Below, in pieces: positions 12,901-24,241 of a stretch of 64,000 nt of DNA. The stretch is from Rhabditoides inermis. Taxonomy: Eukaryota; Nematoda; Chromadorea; Rhabditida; Rhabditidae. The notes under the pieces are model-generated. The model made no database searches. It saw only the letters and a list, made by a program, of their open reading frames with translations, and had not been told where the DNA came from. Where the stretch lies: NCBI GenBank assembly GCA_963966185.1, contig CAWZYM010000204.1, forward strand, positions 729,001-793,000, written 5' to 3'. A program made the translations under genes and the position numbers. Every line of letters begins with the position of its first letter. Position 1 is the first letter of the stretch.

Positions 12901-14937
12901 GGAGCGGGCAAACGAGGACACGAAGCGACACTTGGCACACATGCACGTCGCCCGCGAGAACTTGCAGTCGGCGCTGATCAGATTCACCCTGACCATCCGT
13001 GAAAAGACGCAAGAGGGAGGCTACTCATTCGGACGCAAGGTGCTCATCACCAAAGCGAGCGGCAACGAAGTGGTCCCAGCCTTCATTGCGACAATCGACA
13101 AAACCGAGATCGACGCCGAGGAGCGAGTGATGCGCATCGACCTTCACGCGCCTCCGCAGCCATCAAGGGCTCTCCGCAAGGCGATGGAGAGCGCGCACAC
13201 GTACATGGCCGCAGTGTTCACACAGTTACGACCAACTGACGCACGAGCAGACCCAGTGTTCACGCTGATCGCCAGGGAGCAGCTCACTCGTGGAATTCGG
13301 CAAGGGACAACTTCTCACAAGATCGCGCAGCTACTGTACGGGGACAGGCCGAAGGACGGAGCCGACTTCGAATACACGCCCCTGACCCACGGGGAGCCGA
13401 GGGAGGTATGGAGAGACGGACAGAAGATCAGGCTGAGCAAGGAGCAGGAGACAGCAGTAAGGCTGGGCGAGAGCGACACACCCATCGCAATCATCCAGGC
13501 GGCATATTGGTCTGGAAAAACCCTCACTGCCGCAACGATGCTACTCGCGCTGGCAAGGCAGAACATCAAGGCGGAGAAGGGCGAGATAGTGTTGTCCGTC
13601 AGTCCGAACAACATGGCCGTCCAGCAGACGACAGAGGTGTTGCAGTCCATCTGCGGCGAGGAGGCCCACCCGATCCGATTCGTGTCGGACCTCGCACTCA
13701 GGGAGGACCAACAGACGACGTGTGACATCCAGGTGCTGCTGCGCAATATGGTGGAGCAGTATGGGGAGCGGATGTCGGACACGGAGAAGGAGGAGGCGGT
13801 GTTATACGCCGAGAAGAGGAAGATCATCGACGAGGGACGCAAGAACCCGCAGACAATGCTCCAGATGTCGGAGGAGGATATCAAGAAGTACACCATCGCC
13901 GACCGCGACACGTCGAAGCTGTTCCTGCGAATGGCGGCGCTGCTCATCAAGCTGCGCCAACCAACCATCATCCTGGCCACGAATTCATCAGGCCTGAACC
14001 TGTTCGGAGAGAGAGGTGCAATGCGAGAGATGAAGAAGAACGTGAACGTGGCCGTAATGGACGAGGCATCCCTGTCGCCACATGCCGAACTACTCGCCAT
14101 AATGACAACGTTCCCCAACGCGAGGATCAGATGCCTGGGGGATATGTACCAAGGAGCACCGCACTGCAAGCTGCGAGGGTGGGACCCGATCAAAGTGACG
14201 CTCACCAAGTCAGTCATCGACGTCACAAAAGAGAGCGGGGGCGTCAAGGCGGCGCGCCTCACAACTACCTTCCGAGCGCACCCTAATCTGACGCACCTCG
14301 CGGCGACAATCGCGTACGGGTCCCAACTGCGAAGCGGCGTCTCACTCGCAGAGCGAACCCTGTGGAGAGAGGTAAAATAACAAACAAAACAAAAAAAATC
14401 AACACGCGCACGTACACAACAAAAAACGTATCATCTCAGATATGCGACGCGGACATGAAGGCCCCCATCGTGTTCGTCCACATCGACGGGCAGTCAGAGA
14501 AGCTACCCGGACAGATCTCCCTCCAGAATGCGGAGGAGCGTGGCGCAGTAGAAGCGATAGTGAATGTGCTAGTGACTCGCGGCGTGGAGAAGCGGAACAT
14601 GATCGTAGCATCGCTATACGCGGAGCAAGTGCGGCAACTGCGCATCAAGATCAAGGAGATCGATATCGTCACCGCCGATGCAGTGCAGGGAATGGAATGC
14701 GAGATCGGAATCTTGACCACCGTCAACACTACCGAGATCAACGAGAACCAGTTCCTGAACAACAGGGCGCGCGCGCTGGTTGCACTCACTCGAGCTCGCG
14801 AGGGACAGATCATAGTTGGCCACAAGGCTGCACTTGAGCGGAGTGAGGTGTGGAGGATGATCCTCCGATGGATCGAGAAGCATGGAAAGATGATGAAGCT
14901 GACCGAGCTCATCAGAGCGCTGACCAAGAAAGAGTGA
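9974..14937 (+). CDS. SF1 UPF1-like helicase with RS-rich N-terminus (copy 1, Walker A mutated)
   Basis: Nine-exon model, all junctions GT/AG: 9974-10147, 10225-10323, 10403-10465, 10536-10601, 10681-10758, 10805-10879, 10934-11008, 11315-14371, 14440-14937. The frame stays open throughout and gives about 1394 aa. The first 210 residues are charged, Arg/Ser/Asp/Glu-rich and probably disordered. SF1 motifs: Walker A near 939-945, DEAS near 1126, GDxxQ, a FRAHP-type motif IV, VQGxE, and LTRAR near 1344. That order matches UPF1-family helicases. Here the Walker A region reads AYWSGKT, whereas copy 2 reads AYGSGKT, so ATP binding is probably impaired. One RS-type exon present in copy 2 is absent, and the intron that splits exon 8 in copy 2 is precisely missing. 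Codons are otherwise intact. Confidence 0.85.
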
Positions 14938-15347
14938 TGATATAACCAAACCAAGTCTAACACTGATACTATGCATATAACCGGGATAAAATATTTTACG
15001 GGAGGAAATGGAGTCTAATTAGATATCACAAGACCCATAAAATATACAAGTAATGCATGCGGAAACATTTTGAGAATGCCGCGCGATTTTCCCGCTCACA
15101 AAATTCAAATTCGCAACAGAGCGCAACAATGCTAAAACTGATTAGCAAATGCGCGCTACACTGCAAACTGGCGGGAAAATTTCAAGATTCAGACAAGGGT
15201 CAAACAGAAACGAAAAATCTTCAAATAATCGATCCCATGCAATAATAAAACGAGAAAATAATAAGAATAAAGCAAAGCAAGTTTATATATAATGAGCCAA
15301 TGCGAAACTGATAATATTAATCACGTCAAGTGAGAGTAGGAGGATAG
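14938..15347. other. Convergent 3' intergenic region (copy 1)
   Basis: This lies between the stop of the helicase gene (plus strand) and the stop of gene X (minus strand). It is AT-rich. AATAAA hexamers near 15246 and 15267 suit helicase 3'-end formation. No open frame of note and no RNA gene is visible. Confidence 0.5.
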
Positions 15348-15473
15348 CTAGGGGGGAAACGCTTCGCGAGTGACGCCAGCGCCCCACACACCGGCCGCGG
15401 CGACGAGCACGCGGAGGTTGGAGAGAGTCCCCTGGAAAACTCATAATGAAATACAAATACAACACACATTCAC

Positions 15474-15552
<79 letters not shown>

Positions 15553-17209
15553 TAACGCACCTCGATCGTTTGCAGACGGGAAGAGACGCCTTCCTGAAAT
15601 ACAAAATAAGTAAGAGGACAGAGACAAACAAATAAATAAAACTGAACATAATAGAACATACCTCGAAAGCGATTTGCCGTGCATACAGCCCATCCAGAGT
15701 GATCGGCACCGGGGTCGAAGTGCGCAGAGGCCGTCCGACAACAGCATGCACCGCCGGCGGAATCGAGGGCGGAGTAGCAGAGAGGGTGCGCGCCACGTTC
15801 ACATCCACACCCAACCCGAGCATGTCTCCCCACACACTAGAAGATCCACTCTTCTCCAGCGCCCGAAGAGGGCTATCACTCGCATCCGACAGCAACCAAG
15901 ACACAAAGTCGAACCCTCCGTCATTAGCCGCCTGTCGGAGCTGCTGAGAGAGACCATTCAACGCCCCCACAGGCTCAGCCGGAGGCGGAGTGCGCTCGGC
16001 GGCAAGCAGACCGGGTGCGGAGCCAGCGACAACAGACGGAGTCGGGGGAGACACACAGACCGGCGGGGTAGCCACAGGCAAGCCGGAAGAGGCCGAACTG
16101 CTCAATCCGGGAGGGCCGGAAGAGGCAGGAGCGTGACTGCGCGCCAAGATCTGGTAAGCAGGGACATCCTGAAAAGACGAACAGATACATGAATAATAAT
16201 AGCAGCCATAGATACCTGGATCGTGATGTCCACGAAGAGACACCCAATTGGGCAGTAATCCGGCGGGCAGTTGAACGCGCCCTCAAGCACGAAGAGGCGC
16301 TCATGAGCCCGAGTACGAATAGACGGGAAGGCCTCCCTACAGAATGTAATAAACGAGAAAGAGAGAGAATAAGAAAGGAAAATCACCTAAGGACCTCCAA
16401 ATATGTGCGGCCAGAGGGGCCCGCTACCGAGGAGGTAGTGAAGGTCGATTCGTGCAGATACACACCAGCCCAAGCGTAGGCACCTAAAAAGACAAAATAG
16501 ATGGACAAGTTGAACAACCACACCACCACGGCGGCAGCCGCGGGCCGCGGGGCGAGAGCCTAGAAAATAACAAAGTAGATTGGTGGAAAACAGAGAAACA
16601 AATAATGAAAGAAAACGGTACGCACAGCCGGGTGCGCGGCGACGGCGGCGGCCGGGGCGACGGCGGCAGCCGGGGCGACGGCGGCGGCCGCGGGCAGCGG
16701 GGCGATAGCCTAGAAATAAATAAACAGGTAAACAATAGAAAAAACAGAAAGAATAATCACACACCACCACGGCGGCAGACGCCGATAGGTAGCTAACGCC
16801 CCCATTCCCGGTGGCAATCTCGAGCACGGGGTCCGCAGCACCTACCGTGACCCCCTTGGACCTGGAGAACAGTAATGAGAATATAGAAAACACCCCCCCC
16901 CCAATCAAAAAAAGAAACTCACTGTAGGTGTGCGAGGATCGTCCGGACCCGGCCTCCTCCACACCTGGCCCGGTGGGTACCAGCCGTGGCGCCCGGGACG
17001 ATCCGCACATAGTTCCCCACGAGCAAGGGGACCCCTGGAAATAACACATTTAAACGAATACAAAACCGAAAACTCCAAAGGAAGAATAATTCATACTTTA
17101 AGAAAGACCCACCTACGCCCATTCCGCTATAACTTATAAAGACCGGCGTGCCAGGCACCACGGGAGCCGCAGCGACTACCCTATAGCCGGCCGGAACCAT
17201 AAGAGCCAT
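15348..17209 (-). CDS. Antisense gene X, ten exons, function unknown (copy 1)
   Basis: This is the counterpart of 41814-43679 in copy 2, antisense to gag-pol and to the helicase. The ATG at 17209 is preceded by a long T run and AG, a typical nematode trans-splice acceptor. All ten exons seen in copy 2 are present with the same borders and no stop, so this copy appears intact although pol and the helicase in the same element are damaged. The product would be about 423 aa with an Ala/Pro/Val-rich stretch. I recognise no family. The terminal intron contains the (AC)n microsatellite. Confidence 0.7.
15474..15550. repeat. (AC)n microsatellite in a gene X intron
   Basis: An uninterrupted CA dinucleotide run lies inside the last intron of gene X. 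The matching GT run in copy 2 (43472-43552) is a few bases longer, the usual slippage difference. Confidence 0.95.
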
Positions 17210-17653
17210 TTCTAAAAAAAAAAGACAGTAATCAAAAGGGTGTACTCGTTTCGGGCGAAATAAGGAGATAGCGGAGGGAACAGGCCAGGAAAATACTATA
17301 CTTGAACAAAAAAATTAGTAACAGAAATCATATGAGAGTCTATATAGAGGATGATAAGCAATGGGGAGAAGTGAGAGAGAAATCGCTAGCGTTTAGACGT
17401 GAATCAGCATGGGAACCGACCCGTTACCGTAACCCACAATCAAAACAAGACCACGAGAAGCAAGGAGAATAGACTAATGATATGAATCTATCAAGCTAAT
17501 AGGAGGGACGGAAAACATAAACATATATTACAACCACAAGTCCACAAGTCAACATAAACTATCGGATAAAAGATGATACGATACTATCGCGAAGGTTGTG
17601 TGAAAAGATTTGAGAGAACCTGCGAGGGACCGCAGTGAAATAAAATGGGTAGC
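17210..17653. promoter_or_regulatory. Gene X upstream region and end of the internal element (copy 1)
   Basis: About 440 bp lie between the gene X start (minus strand) and the 3' LTR. They contain the putative trans-splice acceptor next to 17209 and presumably the gene X promoter. No strong polypurine tract is seen before the LTR. The last bases are a purine-rich AT stretch ending GGGTAGC, so plus-strand priming cannot be placed with confidence. Confidence 0.45.
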
Positions 17654-18308
17654 TGTAAGGTAGCGCAAGTTTTGCCAATATCCAGGATAAAGGGTCTGGG
17701 ATAATTAGACACCTAATTAACACTTTATCACACGAGAAGGGATACGAGAGTTATGACTCACTAAGGTGACACATATGGGGTCACAGGGGACAAGGGATCC
17801 ACCAAAACACGCCGATTGTGAACCACAACAGATGAATTGCAAACCATAACACTTGCCATTCCAGGGTCAGCGCGTCGGGACTCTCCGCGCCGGGCACGCT
17901 CTCTCGCACACTCTCCACTGCCGACGGATGACTCGCCGGCCGACGACAGCGCGCCGGCGTCCCACCTCAACGAGCCCCATATAAGCCCAGTAGAATCCCC
18001 CAGTAGTATGCCCTCACCCACTCGACTCTCCACACGCCGACTCGACTCACCCGTCCCCTCCCCAGTTGAGATCCGCGGCCCAATGTGCAGGTAATCCCGC
18101 GGGACGCCAGGCTAGTCCTGGGTCCCGTACCAAAGAACCCACGATCCCTCACATGTCTCGCACAGATAAACCATCTGAGCCCATCTTGTCTCCCTCTCTT
18201 CACTCCCCCCTCATCCTCTCGCTCGAGGGATGCGTGGTGATCTGCGGATAATGGGATTGATGCCCTGGTACACTCAGAGATCCTCTACTAAAATCCTCAT
18301 TAGTTTTG
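17654..18308 (+). repeat. 3' LTR of copy 1
   Basis: A 655-bp sequence beginning TGTAAGG and ending about TTTTG. It matches both LTRs of copy 2 with no difference I could find by eye. A TATA-like element (TATAAG) lies at 17980-17985 after a GC-rich stretch, so transcription could start near 18005-18015. The ends are fixed by comparing flanks: host DNA starts at 18309 here, the internal leader follows the 5' LTR in copy 2, and 40714 marks the other side. Small open frames in it are identical in all LTRs and look non-coding. Confidence 0.92.
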
Positions 18309-18881
18309 TGGAGAGGAGTGGTGAGACTTTGCTATGTGTGCTGACAAGTATTTGAAGTGTTATGTTGTTTCTATTACCTGCCATTGTTGAAGTATTCTCT
18401 GAACTGTTATTTGTTGATTGCTTTATGATATTGACCCTATTCACCTATTCTATGTTTCTCTGATCACAGAACTACAATATGAAGTTGTTATTTGTTTTGG
18501 TTACCTATCAAGTGTGGAAGTGATCGATAAATGTGTTTCCGTCAAATAAATTGATAATTTCTTTGTCATTTCACGCACCACACTCTAAACGTAACAGGAA
18601 AAGTGGCGGGAAACAAAAGACAAAAGTGACGTCATAGACTTTCGCTGCAGTGCCGTGTCAAAGTTTCTTTTTGTCGTGTATTTTCTGCGTTTTTATTATT
18701 TGTTATGTTATATATGTTTTGCACTGCTCGGTGACAATTGAAATCACACATATGGCGATCATAGTGACGTCATTACCAGCGATTGCGAAATGAAAGAATA
18801 ACAGGCTCGAGGCTTGCGCGGAATCGATTTCTTCTCGGCCGCGCGTTCGTTTATTGATCCGATCCTATTGTTCCATTTAGA
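18309..18881 (+). promoter_or_regulatory. Upstream region of zinc-finger gene A with paired CRE sites
   Basis: This sequence is paralogous to 23690-24241 upstream of gene B. Shared sites include an E2F-like GGCGGGAAA (about 18605), and two perfect TGACGTCA palindromes (18627-18634 and 18765-18772). The start codon at 18882 follows CATTTAG-A, a likely spliced-leader acceptor. The first bases after the LTR match the 3' flank of the zinc-finger gene at 28160, so the element sits at a unit boundary. Confidence 0.6.
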
Positions 18882-19875
18882 ATGGCGGATCCGCCCCGTC
18901 TTCTGACCGTCCGTCTACCGATTCCCGACGACCGAAGCGACTTCAACAAGCAGCTAGTAGGGGTGAGTGATGGGGATATCGATCGATGGATGGCATGTTG
19001 CCAGCTCGTGATGCTGCATGGCTGCGGTGTATGGCAGAACAGCGACGAAGCCACCGTCGACGTCTCTCGCACCGCCGACTGGAGAGCTGTCTACGTGGAC
19101 ATTGCACAGGTAAGTGGACGAGGAGACAGGTACGACTGGGGAGTGTACGTTTCAGCTGGTGCAGTCTGCTGGCAACGGGGCGAGTATCGGGTTCGAGTCC
19201 GGTCAGGGAGGAGAGGAGAAGAAGAAGACAGCGGCTGAGGTATGTGTCGTGATCACGATCGGATAACAATTTGTGATTCGGGTGAATTTGCAGAAGAGCG
19301 CAGGCGGAAGGCGCGAGAGCGCGCGGGCGACGGCTGATGATGACGTCACTGCGAAGGTAGGTTGAGTTCGTGTGTTCATTACATGTTGTATCCTTCTAGG
19401 CGAACCAGAAGAAGAGGAAGCGGGTCCATTCTATTGGCCAGAACATAGCACAGAAGATGAATCACACTGGAATGGTTGGTTGCGGCAGCACACACACACA
19501 CCTCACCCTAATGTTTTGTGAATTTGCAGAGACAGGAGACTCGCGAGACGACCAAAAAGAAGAAACGGGAAGGAGGCGACTCGATTGGAGAAGGGAAGAG
19601 GAGGCGAGAGGAGGAGAAACAGGATGGACCTGATAAGGTGAGTGCGTTCAATTGCATTGTCGTTGCACTACTATTGTATAGGAGCCGTTGTGTGATTGCG
19701 AGAGGCCGGTGGAGAAGGGTTCGACAGAAGCAGAGGAAGAGAGACAGCGACTGCGAGCCGCTGCCGTTCAGCTCGCTCTGTCACTCCCGCAAAAGACAGA
19801 GTGCAAGGTGAGTGGGCATCTCTCTCTCTCCCTCTCTCTCTCTCCCTCTCTCTCCCCCTCTCTCTCCTCTCTCTC

Positions 19876-19919
<44 letters not shown>

Positions 19920-22164
19920 TCTCCCTCAGATCTCTCCTATCTCCTCTCTCCTCTCATTTTTTTCTTCAGATGCTTGGCTGTCCGTCTTCCACCATCCCTC
20001 ACTGCTCTCTGAAGGCCCTTCGGAGGCATGTGGCTATACACTACTACAACGGACTCTCTCTCTTTCGATGCATCCGCTGTCACTTCAAGGCTAACGGTTC
20101 GTTTCTACTTATTGTGATAAAAACATGCCATTGTCTGGAAGGTTTGAGTGGCCGATAGCAGCTTCTTGTTAAAAAAGGACTGTATTTCTATCAAGTTCTC
20201 GTTCAGTGCGCAAGTCGGTCCGTCAGCATGTGAAGCAGTGTCACTCGGATGCTGATCAGCCGAAGAATGCTGTCAAGGACCGAAGGAGCGACACGGTAGG
20301 AGAGAGCGAGAGAGAAAGAGAGAGAGAGAGATTTCAGACCTGGATCTCCATCTGGCAGCTCGTTCTCTCGTGTTTCGGAGTGAAGGAGGAGGAGGAGGAG
20401 GAGGAAGACGTAGTGGACCTGATGTGGCGCCAACTGCGGGAGAGAGAGAATGCACAGCCAATGGAACAGTGAGAAGGAAACATATAGTGCCATTACATAT
20501 TCTTGTTCAGGTCTCCGATGAAATCGGACTGTTCGAATGACTGCGAATGGAGGGAGGAGGAAGCGGAGATGCAGAGAGGAGAGAAGCGGAGAAAGAGAGA
20601 GATGGTCGAAGAGGAGGACAGAGAGAGGCAGTGAGTTGCATTCGATCGATCGATTGAATGTTTTGAATTCGAGGTGCCGGGTGGATTCCGACTGCTCGAA
20701 TGGAGAGACGGACGAGACGAGCGAGTATGGAGAAGTGGAAATGGAACAGGGGGACGGGTGAGTTCCGGAAGAATCCTCTCATTCCATGTTTGAATGGCAG
20801 ACCGCCGGCGCACTCCGACCAATCCAGTGGGGAGAAGACGGGAGAAGAGAGCGAGGAGGAGGAGGGGGTGACTCGCAGGAAGCGGGTTGACATGAAGGGA
20901 GGGGACAGGGAAGACGAGTGAGTATATGACTGATATTTCATGGTCTCATTCTACTTTTTCAGTTTCGACGACGAGACTGGCGAGTCTGACGACGAGGTAG
21001 GGTGGGAGACGCACCGTCTGTGTGGGAACCGGAAGAGGAAGAGGGAGGAGAAAGGAAAGGGAGAGGAGACGGAATATGAGTGAGTAACAGTGGCGACTTA
21101 TTTTCGACTCGGAGTATTATTAAAAATCATATTAACCTAACACATTTGCAGTTTTTACGAAAAAACGACGATTCTGCGTTACTTTCGATTCTGCAACTGC
21201 CAAGAATGCAGCTCAAAATTTGAATTTCCCGCCAACGCTTCACTGCAAAAACTGGGGTCGGAGACATTACCGCAAATGAACAACGCTCGGTCACTTGCTT
21301 CTTGGCTCAGTGCATGTGCGCTGCGTTATGGAACCGAGCTCGCTGGTTCCATTCCCGTTCCCGCCAAATGTTTTGCTCGTGTGAAAATGAGGAGTTGTGG
21401 CAGGTTGTGGCAGAAATAAGTCGCCACTGTTCCTTTAACACAATCGTCCGATTTCATACATTGAATTTCAGGTCATCGGTGGATTCCGACAGGGATTCCG
21501 ATGAGACATTCGAGAAGATCGATGATGATACGGTAGTGATTGCAGATACCATAATTTCATCTTTCTTTTCAGAGTCGTCGTTCGAGGCGAGAGGAGGAGG
21601 GGGAGAATGTGGAGAAGAAGATGAAGGGTGACAAGGTATGTGTTCGCATTGTTTTGTGACTTTGTGCAGTGACATCACAGGATCTGACAGAGCGTGTCAA
21701 GGAACTCGGCAAGAGGCTGCTGCACGGAAAGTACAAGTGCATGGTGTGTCAATCGCTCCGCTTACCATCTATCGTCTATTTCAGTTCTCTGGCTGTACGA
21801 AAGTGGTCCAAATCAAGAAGGCACATTACATGCTCAACCACGCTGTGGCTCACTACGATGGACCCTCACTCTACAAGTGCAAATCCTGCTCATACAGAAC
21901 GAACCGTAAGCTGCTTTCGGTATTTATCTTTATTGTGAGTAATAACAGAACTTAACTGAGGGTCTTATAACATGTGGAAACACGCACGAACTGCTCATGG
22001 AATCATCCGGAAGACGAACAGAGAGAGACCGTACGTTGATCTGCGCACTGACAAGGTTCGTATATTATGCGCATTCAAATACAATGGAATCCTTCTAGGT
22101 GACCAAGACTTGCTATACTCTCATTCAGTGGTGGGACTTTGCTATGTGTGTAGACATTATTTGA
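18882..22164 (+). CDS. C2H2 zinc-finger gene A, multi-exon, C-terminally truncated paralog
   Basis: Early exons can be placed precisely: 18882-18962, 19005-19109, 19156-19239, 19294-19356, 19400-19474, 19530-19637, 19682-19807, 19970-20096, 20207-20295. About eleven more follow, with GT/AG borders and a continuous frame. The product starts MADPPR, then runs through Lys/Arg/Glu-rich segments, C2H2-type fingers (for example FRCIRCHF followed by HVKQCH, and YKCKSC followed by WKHARTAH), and long acidic stretches. It is probably nuclear and nucleic-acid binding, by family analogy only. Compared with gene B, sequence equivalent to 27100-28170 is missing. The last exon runs directly into the old 3' flank and ends at TGA 22162-22164, so two C-terminal finger exons and the basic tail are lost. 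Confidence 0.65.
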
Positions 22165-22469
22165 AGAGTTTTGTTTTTATTATTAGTCATTGTTGAAATG
22201 CGTTGTTATTTGTTGATCCTTTTTTAATTCAATCAGTGCGAATATATAATTACTTTATTAGCTGTCCGTATACACATTTGATTGTTGTTTGTGATCACAA
22301 TACCGTATTTGTAATGGTCTTCCTATTCCTAGGAATTTTGACGTATGTAAAAGTGAGCCGAAGTGAACACAGAACACCGGTAAAACGCGAATATCGCAAG
22401 TGTAGCCACTCTTCGAAATACAATGAAAGTTATCTTCGGTTTGGACTGTCAACTGTCTACATTGAGTGG

Positions 22470-23170
22470 CTACACTTGCTGGATGATCTTGAGAGGAACG
22501 AGTCTTTTGTAGAATATGCAAATGAGGGCGACAGCCGCACAGCAGAGCGAGAACAGACCGCCACACATAGATTCGAACAACTCCCTGCAAAGTTGGAATG
22601 AACAATAGTTTATTAAAAGAAACCTACGTCATGGTGATGGGAGCGATGAACTGACCGACACTGCCGGAAAACGCCACCCCGCCCTGCCACATACCCTGGA
22701 AATACAATGCTGTTCATAACTGTGGTTCTATTCTCGCAATAAGTCGCACTTTGTGATGTGATGATGTAAGTCGCCAGCAATGTCGCTCGCGTATTTCGTT
22801 GTTAGCGTGGCGACAATTCGCCAGGCGCGATGCGGGCTACTTTCTCAATTGTAGCCAGCGCCTTTTGAAACGTAGCTCGGCTATTTTGAAATCGCGCGCT
22901 GGCGAATTGCACGCGCTACAAGGTATGTCGGGCCTCTATAAGTCGCACTTTGTGGGGTGAGCTCGAGTCAGACTGATAGAGCACCGTATAACATCTGTAT
23001 GCGAGGTAGATCGGAGTATTCGCTACTTCGCTAAGTGTCCGTTCAATGGAGTGCGTATCGTCGATTTATAATCGAGATCCTTCGTCGTCTGGATTCCTAC
23101 CTGTTTCCGGGGTCCGAGTATCTCTGTGACCAGCGTGTTCACGGTCGCCAGAATCATCGGATACGAAACA
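22470..23170 (-). pseudogene. Duplicated 3' fragment (exons 16-18) of the MFS transporter gene
   Basis: Three blocks on the minus strand, 23101-23170, 22628-22695 and 22470-22584, match the last three exons of the complete gene (28995-29064, 28724-28791, 28551-28680), including splice borders and the final TAG. The last block is 15 bp shorter, an in-frame loss. Frames are still open, but no upstream exons exist here, so this is a fragment carried along when the zinc-finger unit was duplicated. The intron between the first two blocks carries an extra insertion at 22739-22954. Confidence 0.75.
22739..22954. repeat. Small insertion bounded by 17-bp direct repeats
   Basis: The sequence ATAAGTCGCACTTTGTG occurs at 22739-22755 and 22938-22954. 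The paralogous intron near 28830 lacks the whole block, so this is an insertion specific to this copy. The interior is rich in CGCCAGC/GCTGGCG-type inverted words, which suggests a small non-autonomous element or a foldback derivative. No protein is encoded. Confidence 0.55.
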
Positions 23171-23269
23171 CTGGAAACTCTGAAAAAATACTGACATTAG
23201 CGTTCATGCTTTAGTGTTTTAGTCTATAAGTGTTTAGTGTTCTAGTGAACGTTTACGAAAGATTGAGGT

Positions 23270-23690
23270 AGCTAATGATTCATCGATTGTTGCCCGGCCC
23301 CTGTTCAGTCGCGGACTCGCACAATGGTGGGGATGCTGAGCGGCGAGCGAGTGGAGAGAAGAAGGGCTGGAAAAAAGGGATCAGAGAAGAGAGAGACACA
23401 AAATGGGTAGGAAGTGTGGATTTGAATCAACTTCGAATTAAGATAACCAGACGATATCGGAAATTCTGGTTGCGTCCTGGTTTGAGAAAAGGAGAGAGAG
23501 GGAGAGCAGGGAGAGTGAGAGAGAGGGAGAGAGAGAGGGGAGAGAGAGAAACCTTCCATTTAGACCCTGTCGTCGACTGCTCCCATGCATGCCCAGTACT
23601 TCTCTCGCAGAGGCCCGCAGCAGTGAAAGGAGGAGAGGAGAAGTGGAGAAGAAAGAGACGATAGGAGAATCGACAGATGTCGAGACCTCA
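23270..23690 (+). pseudogene. Remnant of the 3' end of a zinc-finger unit
   Basis: Around 23550-23640 the sequence parallels the last exon and flank of gene B (28080-28150) and the flank at 62421-62560: the stretch from CCTTCCATT through CCCGCAGCAGTGA matches in order. A GA-rich microsatellite lies just before it. It marks the boundary between two tandem units, and no complete gene is present. Confidence 0.4.
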
Positions 23691-24241
23691 GACCCTTATC
23701 TATAGACATTTTTTGAAGTGTTATGTGTCTATTATTTTACTTCGAGACATTATTGAAGTGTTCATTGCGTTGTTGTTTGTTGATTGCTTTATGATATTCG
23801 ACCTATTCTATTTTTCTCTGATCACAGAACTACACCTGTGAAGTTGTTATTCGTTTTTGTTACCTATCGAGTGTAGAAGTATTTGATAAATGTGTTTTTG
23901 TCAAATCAAATTGATTCAATTCCATTTCACGCACGACTCTCTAAACGGAAAAGGAAAAATGGCGGGAAACAAACTCCGAAAGTGACGTCATAGACTTACG
24001 CTGCAGTGTCGTGTCAAAGTTTTTAGTCGTGTAGTTTTTTCTGCGTTTTTGTAATTTGTTATATTATTCATGTTGTTCACTGCTCGGCGATAATTGAAAG
24101 CACACATATGGCGATAAAAGTGACGTCATTACCAGCGATTGCGAAATGAGAGAATAAGATACTCGACAGATTCGCTTCGCGATCGATTTCTTTTTCGCCG
24201 CGCGTCCCGTTTATTAATTCTATCCTATTATTTCATTTAGA
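23691..24241 (+). promoter_or_regulatory. Upstream region of zinc-finger gene B with paired CRE sites
   Basis: This parallels 18309-18881. Conserved elements are a GGCGGGAAA E2F-like word near 23961, TGACGTCA at 23983-23990, and a second TGACGTCA at 24121-24128. Spacing to the ATG is nearly the same as in gene A while surrounding bases have diverged. The bases before the ATG, TTTCATTTAG-A, look like a trans-splice acceptor. Confidence 0.6.

Larger units (their letters stand above)
1..18308 (+). mobile_element. Giant LTR retroelement, copy 1 (5' end outside the window, degraded)
   Basis: This is the plus-strand copy of the element that is complete in inverted orientation at 40715-62420. Base 1 corresponds to base 59375 of copy 2, so about 3.0 kb (5' LTR, leader and N-terminal gag) lie outside the window. 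The copies align almost base for base. Differences seen by eye: stop codons at 1917 (CAA to TAA) and 6580 (CGA to TGA), a Gly to Trp change in helicase Walker A at 13508, loss of an RS-type exon near 10360, loss of about 92 bp of gene Y near 9380, and precise absence of one helicase intron at 14285/14286. The 3' LTR is intact. It is probably non-autonomous now, but young, since its LTR matches both LTRs of copy 2. Confidence 0.93.

Noticed and set aside
13315..14262. 315-codon antisense frame opposite the helicase
   Set aside because: Shadow of a GC-rich coding exon. It is Ser-rich and features are explained by the opposite strand.
17761..18251. Several 60-90 codon open frames inside the LTR, repeated in all three LTRs
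   Set aside because: They overlap one another on both strands, and identical LTRs keep any frame open. No codon signal, and the region contains the TATA-like promoter.
19812..20012. Ser/Leu repeat open frames in CT microsatellites (also 30023, 31652, 35662, 37624)
   Set aside because: Produced by CT/GA repeats lacking stop codons; they lie in introns of supported genes or in intergenic repeats.
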